Below are positions 17,782-24,544 of a stretch of 64,000 nucleotides of DNA, one piece after another. A program made the translations under genes and the position numbers. The DNA is from Kalymmatonema hyalinum WJT4-NPBG1 (GTDB lineage: Bacteria; Cyanobacteriota; Cyanobacteriia; Cyanobacteriales; Nostocaceae): positions 121,276 to 185,275 of the forward strand of contig JAHHIB010000001.1 of assembly GCA_019359075.1 (NCBI GenBank), read 5' to 3'. Under the pieces are notes generated by a model, which saw only the letters and a program-made list of their open reading frames with translations, did no database searches and was not told where the DNA came from. Within the stretch, counting starts at the first letter, position 1. Every line of letters begins with the position of its first letter.

Positions 17782-17857
17782 GACATGGTTGAGTTATTAC
17801 CTGCATAAACCGCATACAAAGGGTACAGAAACTGCTTCAGCTTGGCAGAAGAAGTAA
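17782..17857 (+). pseudogene. Possible 3' end of the interrupted glycosyltransferase
   Basis: Directly after the IS66-type element one frame reads TWLSYYLHKPHTKGTETASA and then WQKK and a stop at 17855-17857. It could be the last ~24 residues of the GT2 gene, the middle having been lost. The evidence is only the open frame and its position; it could be chance. Confidence 0.3.
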
Positions 17858-17894
17858 CAAAGCTATAAATCAGGATTCATCTCAAGGTTGACCC

Positions 17895-19517
17895 ATGAAA
17901 CTACACCGTTCTAGCACGGCTTCTTATCTGCTCATAGCAATCCTAGTGATTGCAGCAATCCTGCGACTCAATCACATTAACCAACCACTAAGCGATGCCT
18001 TTAGTTGGCGACAATCTGATACTGCAATCATGGCAGATAATTTTTACCGTGGGAACTGGAATATTTTCTACCCTGGGGTCAGCTGGAACGGTCCCGAACC
18101 TAATTACCAAGGCATGGAATTTCAAACAGTAACCTATATTTCAGCACTGCTGTATGTGATTGTAGGTCAGCATGATTGGGTGGGGCGTAGTGTAGCAGTA
18201 GCATTCAGTGTATGGGGTATCTTTGCTCTCTATCAGCTTGTTCGTCGTGTATGGGACGAAAAGCGTGCTATTGCCAGTGCTGTAGTTATGACATTTTTAC
18301 CAGGAACTATATTCATTGATCGGTCTTTTCTTCCCGATCCTGTCATGGTGTCGCTTGTAGTTACTAGTTTTTGGCTGCTAAGTGCATATTTACAAACGGA
18401 ACGCCTGCATTATTTATTCCTAGCTAGTGTTATTGCTGCGTGGGGCTTCTCAACCAAACTTCCTGGCTTAATTGTTGGAATCCCTATGCTCTACACCATA
18501 TTTACCATCCTTGGTTACAGACGAAGGCTACAGCCAAAGAAGCTTGTAACGCTAAGTATTGCAGCATTAGTTACCCTGGCATTAGTCATTGCATATTACC
18601 TGCTGTGGGCAAGACATATTTCCCTTACTTATCCGCCCTATCATATTGCAGCTTCGGGCAATTGGGTTTGGGATGCAGGATTAGGGCAATGGTTAAGCCA
18701 TAAGTATTTCTTGTTAGATTTGACCCGTATTTTCCAAGGCTGGCTTTGGACATCACCTGTGATTGCACTCGTCTTGCTGGGTCTACTATTTCCTCCTCCC
18801 AGAAACGAACGTGACCTGGAATATATGCCTGACCAACCGCTCGTTGAACTTTTGCCTAAAGCACCTTGGTTATTTCACTGGTGGTTACTTGCAGGTTTAA
18901 TTTTTTACATTATCGGAGATCAAGAGCTGATTCACAATCCCTGGAATTTTCATGTTATTAACCCCGCAGCGGCAGCAATAGCAGGTCATGCACTAGTGGC
19001 ACTCGCATCATTGATAGCCAGATTTGTTAATTCTTATGCTCCAATAGCGCTTATATTCGTGTTTCTACTGAGTATGTTCGTACCTGGACAAAAGGGACTG
19101 AGTTATATGTACTATCCCTATGCAGATGCTGGCTACAAAATGGGTCTAGCACTGCGTCAAAAAACCCAGCCTAGTGACCTTGTTGTTACGATAGCGGATG
19201 CTATTGGTGAGCCTATTGCTATCTACTACAGTCAGCGGCGTGGGTGGATATTTCCACCAGCAGGAATCAAGGAGCCTTGGAATCAACTGCCTGGAAATGA
19301 CAGCAAGTCCATTCAACTATTTGAAAAACTCCGAGCTGAAGGCGCAACTTGGTTTGGCTTTGTGAACAAGCACAAAAAAGAACTGCGGCAAAACCTCCCT
19401 AAATTCATGGAATATATTGAGCGCATCTGTAAGCTTGAGCAAGAAAGTTCAGATTTTGTGATTTACCGGATCATTCGTCCTGTAGAGTTTGTCAAACCTC
19501 GTAAATCCCTTCTATAA
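17895..19517 (+). CDS. Integral membrane glycosyltransferase, GT39/ArnT-like
   Basis: This 540-residue protein has roughly ten to twelve membrane helices. The first loop carries DAFSWRQSDTAIMADNFY (~31-48), the acidic loop expected of GT-C enzymes (GT39/GT83) that use polyprenyl-phosphate sugars at the outer face of the membrane. FIDRSFLPDPVMVS (~138) is a second conserved loop, and the C-terminal ~110 residues are soluble. It probably adds a sugar to a lipid or exported glycan in the pathway served by the ABC exporter. A GTG-started GT4 gene follows after 33 bases. The substrate is unknown. Confidence 0.8.
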   Translation: MKLHRSSTASYLLIAILVIAAILRLNHINQPLSDAFSWRQSDTAIMADNFYRGNWNIFYPGVSWNGPEPNYQGMEFQTVTYISALLYVIVGQHDWVGRSVAVAFSVWGIFALYQLVRRVWDEKRAIASAVVMTFLPGTIFIDRSFLPDPVMVSLVVTSFWLLSAYLQTERLHYLFLASVIAAWGFSTKLPGLIVGIPMLYTIFTILGYRRRLQPKKLVTLSIAALVTLALVIAYYLLWARHISLTYPPYHIAASGNWVWDAGLGQWLSHKYFLLDLTRIFQGWLWTSPVIALVLLGLLFPPPRNERDLEYMPDQPLVELLPKAPWLFHWWLLAGLIFYIIGDQELIHNPWNFHVINPAAAAIAGHALVALASLIARFVNSYAPIALIFVFLLSMFVPGQKGLSYMYYPYADAGYKMGLALRQKTQPSDLVVTIADAIGEPIAIYYSQRRGWIFPPAGIKEPWNQLPGNDSKSIQLFEKLRAEGATWFGFVNKHKKELRQNLPKFMEYIERICKLEQESSDFVIYRIIRPVEFVKPRKSLL

Positions 19518-19550
19518 CGAGTCATTATCTGTATTAAAGGACTGCATACA

Positions 19551-20864
19551 GTGAGTACGCAAGCACAACCCACAATCGCCTTACTACATTGGGGTGATCT
19601 CATCGAAGACTTCCTAGACTCCATTGGGGTTTCCTTCGAGGCTTTCTGTAAAGAGATGACAGGCGGCTGGTTGTTCGGATACATCGAGGCTTTGAAGCTG
19701 ACTGGTGTGCGGACAGTACTATTTTGTATTTCCGCTCGTGTCACTGAACCAATGCGCTACATTCACAAACCCACAGGTGCAACCATCTGTGTGTTGCCAG
19801 CTCCAAAGATTTATCAAGTTGTTCGCCGTCCGATGCTGAACCCTAATGGATGGACTGTCGAGGATGTCTTCGGAGATGTACGTGGAGTCCGTCGCCGCTT
19901 GTTTGCAGTGTTTAGGGATGTAGCGCCTTACCTAGCTACACCACTTGTCGGGCTTGCCCGTGAACTAAGACGAGAAGGTTGCCAAGCTATTTTGTGTCAG
20001 GAATATGAGTATGCTCGCTTTGATGCTTGCGTGTTGCTGGGGCAATTGATGCGCTTGCCAGTGTTTGCTACTTTCCAGGGCGGTGACTTTCAACTCTCAC
20101 GCTTGGAACGTCCTTTACGCCCTCTCACAATAGGCGCTTGCGCTGGTTTGATTGTGGGTACCCAAACCGAGGTGCAGCGGGTGCAATCTCAATACGGTGT
20201 ACCATCTGCTAAGCTGGCACGAATTTTCAATCCGATGGATGTGGCGAACTGGCACGCTATGGATCGCTCTGAAGCTAGGGCGGAGCTGGATATTCCGCTG
20301 AATGCTCAGGTGGTAGTCTATCACGGTCGTATTGATATACATCGCAAGGGGCTGGATATTTTGCTGGATGCTTGGCAACAAGTCTTGTCTGAGCGCCCTG
20401 AAAGAGACTTGCGGTTGCTGCTTGTAGGAACAGGTAGCGATGCAGACAAGTTGCACCAACGTCTTGCTCAGATGGATCTGCCAGGGGTGATGTGGAGAGA
20501 TGAATACGTGCGCGATCGCACTCTTATTCAACGTTACCTGTCCGCTGCCGATGTATATACCCTCCCTTCTCGACACGAAGGCTTTCCTGTAGCGCCCATC
20601 GAAGCCATGTCTTGTAGCTTGCCTGTGGTAGCAACTGACGCACCCGGAGTACCTGAGATCCTGGAGGGCGGTGAGGCATCGGGGGGACTCGTGGTGCCAC
20701 GCGGTGACGCAACAGCCTTGGCTTCAGCCCTCGGTCGTATCCTAGACAATGAAACTTGGATGCGCGAACTTGGTCAGCGTGCTCGGTGTCGCGCAGAGCT
20801 ATGCTTTTCCTTAGAAGCGATTGGCAAGCAACTTCGTGACTTTTTAATCAGTCGAGAAGTCTGA
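19551..20864 (+). CDS. Glycosyltransferase family 4 (group 1)
   Basis: This 437-residue protein starts with GTG. The C-terminal Rossmann half has the GT4 pattern VVYHGRIDIHRKGLDILLDA (~260-280), LLLVGTGSDADKLHQ (~295) and the nucleotide-sugar EX7E motif LPSRHEGFPVAPIEAMSCS (~342-360), then VVATDAPGVPEIL. The N-terminal half is more variable, as usual for the acceptor side. It is soluble or peripheral, and retaining. It closely follows the membrane glycosyltransferase and precedes crtD by 73 bases, all on the same strand. A carotenoid (myxoxanthophyll-type) acceptor is therefore conceivable, as is a cell-envelope glycan. Confidence 0.88.
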   Translation: MSTQAQPTIALLHWGDLIEDFLDSIGVSFEAFCKEMTGGWLFGYIEALKLTGVRTVLFCISARVTEPMRYIHKPTGATICVLPAPKIYQVVRRPMLNPNGWTVEDVFGDVRGVRRRLFAVFRDVAPYLATPLVGLARELRREGCQAILCQEYEYARFDACVLLGQLMRLPVFATFQGGDFQLSRLERPLRPLTIGACAGLIVGTQTEVQRVQSQYGVPSAKLARIFNPMDVANWHAMDRSEARAELDIPLNAQVVVYHGRIDIHRKGLDILLDAWQQVLSERPERDLRLLLVGTGSDADKLHQRLAQMDLPGVMWRDEYVRDRTLIQRYLSAADVYTLPSRHEGFPVAPIEAMSCSLPVVATDAPGVPEILEGGEASGGLVVPRGDATALASALGRILDNETWMRELGQRARCRAELCFSLEAIGKQLRDFLISREV

Positions 20865-20937
20865 GCAAAAATGATGACTTTTATGAGTTCATATAAAATT
20901 ATAATTATAAATATTAAGAAATATGTCATAAACATCA

Positions 20938-22452
20938 ATGCCAAATTATCGTATTGGCAAAAGCAAATCCCGCGTCATAGTTATCGGTGCCGGAATAGGC
21001 GGACTCACCGCTGGGGCATTATTAGCACATAGAGGTTACAGTGTCCTAATTCTGGATCAAGCCCTCGTACCAGGAGGGTGTGCTTCTACGTTTAAACGTA
21101 AAGGATTTACCTTTGATGTGGGAGCCACTCAGGTAGCAGGGTTAGAACCAGGGGGAATTCACCACCGTATTTTCACGGAATTAGGAATCGACCTACCAGA
21201 AGCAACGCCTTGTGATCCCGCTTGTGCAGTATATTTGCCTGGTGAGGACACACCAATCAACGTTTGGCGAGATCAACAGAAATGGAAAGAGGAACGACAA
21301 AAGCAGTTTCCTGGTAGCGAACCGCTTTGGCAGTTGATGGCAGCTTTGTTTAAAGCCAGTTGGGAATTTCAAGGACGCGATCCAGTGCTACCGCCACGCA
21401 ACTTGTGGGATTTATTACAGCTTACTAAAGCAGTGCGTCCTAGTACATTCAAAACTGTACCCTACACGTTGTTTACAGTTGGGGATGCATTGCGTGCCTA
21501 CAAGCTAGCAAACGACCACCGCTTAAAAACATTTTTGGATTTGCAACTTAAACTCTACTCTCAGGTAGATGCAGAGGAAACGGCTTTGTTATACGCAGCG
21601 ACAGCGTTGAGTGTGTCGCAACTGCCGCAGGGGTTGTATCATCTTCAAGGTAGTATGCAAGCCCTGAGCGATCGCCTAGTAGAAGCCCTAGAAAAAAATG
21701 GTGGCAAGTTGCTCATGCGCCACACGGTGGAACATATTAAAGTCGAAAAGGGCAAAGCGAACACTGTGGTCATTCGCAATCAGAAAACTGACGAAGTCTG
21801 GACAGAAGGTGCTGACCACGTAGTTGCCAATGTTACCGCACAGAATTTGGTGCAGTTGTTGGGGAATAAGGTTCCTAATGGTTATAAGCGACGAGTAGAA
21901 AAACTCCCACCCGCATCAGGTGCTTTTGTTGTGTACTTGGGCGTAGACGAAAGCGCTATTCCTTCTGGATGTCCACCTCATCTTCAATTTATGTATGATG
22001 CCAATGGTCCGATTGGCGAGAATAATTCCCTGTTTGTTTCTGTGAGTCATCCAGGAGATGGTCGCGCCCCAGATGGAAAAGCAACAATTATTGCTTCTTC
22101 GTTTGTAGATGCACAACAGTGGTGGCTGACTGAGGATTATGAGGGGTTAAAGCAACAGTATACACAACAGGCTATCTCCCGCCTGGCAAAGTTCTTTTAC
22201 CTGAAACCAGAAACCATTGTTTATGTAGAAGCAGCCACTCCCCGGACTTTTGCACGGTACACAGCACGCGATCGCGGTATTGTTGGTGGTATTGGTCAAA
22301 GGATATCAACTTTCGGTCCTTTTGGTTTTGCCAATCGTACACCCATCAATAATCTGTGGCTTGTTGGTGACTCCACCCATCCAGGGGAAGGGACTGCTGG
22401 TGTCAGTTACTCAGCGCTGACAGCAGTCAAGCAGATTGAAGCTCAAAAATAG
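20938..22452 (+). CDS. crtD: Carotenoid C-3',4' desaturase CrtD
   Basis: This 504-residue flavoprotein of the phytoene-desaturase family has the dinucleotide-binding motif VIGAGIGGLTAGALLAHRGY (~16-35), GGCASTFKRKGFTFDVGATQ (~49) and the C-terminal FAD motif NNLWLVGDSTHPGEGTAGVSYS (~470-490). Its length and the motif GGCASTF with the TQVAGLEPGGIHH stretch match cyanobacterial CrtD, which desaturates the C-3',4' bond in myxol/myxoxanthophyll synthesis. A related carotene isomerase (CrtH) is the main alternative. It is downstream of a GT4 gene, and a hairpin-repeat array follows. Confidence 0.85.
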   Translation: MPNYRIGKSKSRVIVIGAGIGGLTAGALLAHRGYSVLILDQALVPGGCASTFKRKGFTFDVGATQVAGLEPGGIHHRIFTELGIDLPEATPCDPACAVYLPGEDTPINVWRDQQKWKEERQKQFPGSEPLWQLMAALFKASWEFQGRDPVLPPRNLWDLLQLTKAVRPSTFKTVPYTLFTVGDALRAYKLANDHRLKTFLDLQLKLYSQVDAEETALLYAATALSVSQLPQGLYHLQGSMQALSDRLVEALEKNGGKLLMRHTVEHIKVEKGKANTVVIRNQKTDEVWTEGADHVVANVTAQNLVQLLGNKVPNGYKRRVEKLPPASGAFVVYLGVDESAIPSGCPPHLQFMYDANGPIGENNSLFVSVSHPGDGRAPDGKATIIASSFVDAQQWWLTEDYEGLKQQYTQQAISRLAKFFYLKPETIVYVEAATPRTFARYTARDRGIVGGIGQRISTFGPFGFANRTPINNLWLVGDSTHPGEGTAGVSYSALTAVKQIEAQK

Positions 22453-22510
22453 TTAGTACCCGTCATAGTGTTTTATTAATTCTGGTGTATTTGTAAATGA
22501 TAGAAATCCT

Positions 22511-22832
22511 CTAGAGACGTTGCATGCAACGTCTCTACAACCCAGCAAAATTAATGAGATGAACCAATAGTCTTTCATGTCATTAGTTCTGATTGGTTAG
22601 CGGTGGTCAGATCCCCGACTCCTTTAAGAAGTCGGGGATCTCGCAACCCAGCAAAATTAATGGGACAAACCAATAGTCTTTCATGTCATGAATTATGATG
22701 GTTAGGCGTACTTTGTAGTCAGGACTTGAGTCCTCAACTTTGACAGCGAAGACAGCGCTGACTACAAACCTTTCAAAATTAATGACACAAACCAATAGCT
22801 TGTTGGGTTTACCGTATGGAAACCCAACACAT
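22511..22832. repeat. Array of four different hairpins in a repeated spacer
   Basis: Units of about 100 bases each carry a different hairpin followed by the same spacer. Hairpin 1 is the perfect palindrome TAGAGACGTTGCATGCAACG... (22512-22537). Hairpin 2 is GATCCCCGACTcctttaagAAGTCGGGGATC (22610-22640). Hairpin 3 is the TTGTAGTCAGGACT...AGCGCTGACTACAA module (22713-22767). Hairpin 4 is TGTTGGGTTTaccgtatgGAAACCCAACA (22801-22829). The spacer AACCCAGCAAAATTAATG, then AACCAATAGTCTTTCATGTC recurs after hairpins 1 and 2 and, shortened, after 3. Within spacer 1, AACCAAT pairs with ATTGGTT. Confidence 0.75.
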
Positions 22833-22846
22833 TTCCTTATCCGAAT

Positions 22847-23716
22847 TTATGCGTGCCACTCAGCCATCCTGGAGAGCAAATCTTCAAGATGTCTATTATC
22901 CTGGATAATAACGTCTAAATCGGGGTCAGTCTTGACATATATGTGAAAATTCGGGTTAATTTTCAGCGCTGTCTCAAGGCATTCAATCGCTAGCGATTCT
23001 TTTCCTAATCGGGCTGCACAGCAAGCGCGATTGTACCAAGCATACTCATCGTCTGGGTTCAGTTCAATTGCTCTTTGATAGCTTGCAAGCGCCTCATCAT
23101 AGCGCTCTAAATATCTCAAAGTATCTCCTATTTTGTAGTAAGTCCAAAATTCATCTGAACGGATATATTGGGCTTCGTCATAACTTTTGAGCGCTTCTTC
23201 ATAGCGACGCAAATGTCTCAAGGCGTCTCCGCGACGAAACCACGCCCAATAATCGTTACGACGAATTGATAGAGCTTGATCATAATCGGAAATTGCTTCT
23301 TCATAGCGTTCCAAATGTCTCAAGGCATCTCCGCGACGAAACCACGCCCAATAATCATCGCGGCGAATTGCCAGGGCTTTGTCAAAATTGGCGATCGCTT
23401 CCTCAAACTGCTCTAGTTCTTCCAGCAAAATATAGCCTCGACTGTACAACGCCCAATAATCATTAGGGCGAAGTGCCAATGCTCGGTCAAAGCTTGCGAT
23501 CGCTTCCTCATAGTGACCTAATTCCCGCAGGACGCTACCTCGGTCATACCACAGCCAGTATTCATCAGGGCGAATCTCTATACCTTTGTTGTAATAGGCG
23601 ATCGCTTCTTCGTAACGTCCTTGCTTTTCAAGCCGTTTACCCTGTCGATACAAGTCTCTATAGTCTTGTGTGACGAGTGATGGAGTATCCGCCTCAGTTG
23701 GTGCTGCTGGACTCAT
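22847..23716 (-). CDS. Tetratricopeptide repeat protein
   Basis: This 289-residue protein is composed of about seven 34-residue TPR motifs. Cores are RYEEAIAYYNKGIEIRPDEY (~37), HYEEAIASFDRALALRPNDY, QFEEAIANFDKALAIRRDDY, RYEEAISDYDQALSIRRNDY, RYEEALKSYDEAQYIRSDEF, RYDEALASYQRAIELNPDDE and a last one ending at ALKINPNF. Several neighbouring repeats are so alike in DNA that recent internal duplication is likely. There is no signal peptide. It acts as a protein-interaction scaffold; the partner is unknown. The stop lies just beyond the hairpin array. Confidence 0.9.
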   Translation of the reverse strand: MSPAAPTEADTPSLVTQDYRDLYRQGKRLEKQGRYEEAIAYYNKGIEIRPDEYWLWYDRGSVLRELGHYEEAIASFDRALALRPNDYWALYSRGYILLEELEQFEEAIANFDKALAIRRDDYWAWFRRGDALRHLERYEEAISDYDQALSIRRNDYWAWFRRGDALRHLRRYEEALKSYDEAQYIRSDEFWTYYKIGDTLRYLERYDEALASYQRAIELNPDDEYAWYNRACCAARLGKESLAIECLETALKINPNFHIYVKTDPDLDVIIQDNRHLEDLLSRMAEWHA

Positions 23717-23870
23717 TATTGATTCCCCAAAAAGTTATTACTGTTACAGACAAGCGCACTATTTATATTATGGGGAAGTCCTAGGTTATTTAAATATTCG
23801 GGTAAGAAGGCAAACACATTGGGTAGTACTCCCTAAACTCCAATGTTTTACCTACAGATAGAAATCGTAT

Positions 23871-24176
23871 TTATACTTTAAAAAGGGTATTACATACAAT
23901 TAATGTTTGAGTTAAGTTTCTTGATTGAGCCTTAGTTTCTGTTAAGACAACCACAGACAATTGGCTAGAATCTGTGAACGAAACTTGAAACCCCTGTTCA
24001 CCACCAAAAGCGACGGGTTTATCTATTTCTTCTTTTAAGGTTTCTGTGAGCTTATCCTGTAATACACAAGCTGCGATTGAACCAATGCAAGATGCCAGGA
24101 GGCAGGCAAGGAAGGGAAAGAAAGGTTGTACAGTAAGTTTTTTAACCTTTTTCCACTGGATAGTTATTTCCGCCAC
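23871..24176 (-). CDS. Possible small membrane-anchored protein
   Basis: A 101-residue frame with a GTG start encodes a basic N-terminus (WKKVKKLTVQ), one membrane segment (FFPFLACLLASCIGSIAACV, ~19-38) and a soluble domain. The pattern fits a signal-anchor protein. I recognise no family, and the start is uncertain. It has codon use like its neighbours but no supporting context, so it may be spurious. Confidence 0.4.
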   Translation of the reverse strand: MAEITIQWKKVKKLTVQPFFPFLACLLASCIGSIAACVLQDKLTETLKEEIDKPVAFGGEQGFQVSFTDSSQLSVVVLTETKAQSRNLTQTLIVCNTLFKV

Positions 24177-24544
24177 GCTGTGCTAGACGGTTATCAGGTA
24201 TTAGAGATGTGCAGTATTGGCTACACGTGTTACATTTTCTAAATTTTGTAGACAAAACGCATTTCACAAAAAAGCAATTACGCGGTTAAAACCGAATCTT
24301 CCAATTAGGGAGATTGCCTGTTTAACATAACCTTGATTCCACTTAGGTGGATTTTATTAACTAAATTATCAGTAATTAACATTACTTCATGATCTTTTTA
24401 CAAATAGGCTGTGATAATTTTTTGATTTAAATTTTTGGAGTATGTAAAAATGACTAAAATAAAAGACCAGGGAAAATGTATCTATCGGTTGATGAAGTTG
24501 CTCAGTAATTGTAGTAGAGCCAAAGATAACAGTAAATATAGCCG
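24177..24544. other. AT-rich intergenic region before the sensor kinase
   Basis: These 368 bases hold no recognised gene. A GGAG followed by ATG at 24450 opens a 70-residue frame that runs into the kinase gene in another phase; it has no family features, so it is probably chance or an altered old start of the kinase. The region should hold the kinase promoter. Confidence 0.4.

Noticed and set aside
22511..22832. CRISPR array
   Set aside because: The repeated unit is the long spacer, units are about 100 bases and carry hairpins of dispersed repeat families; no cas genes are nearby.
23266..23673. Two + strand frames of 66 codons opposite the TPR gene
   Set aside because: Antisense shadows generated by the repetitive TPR sequence.
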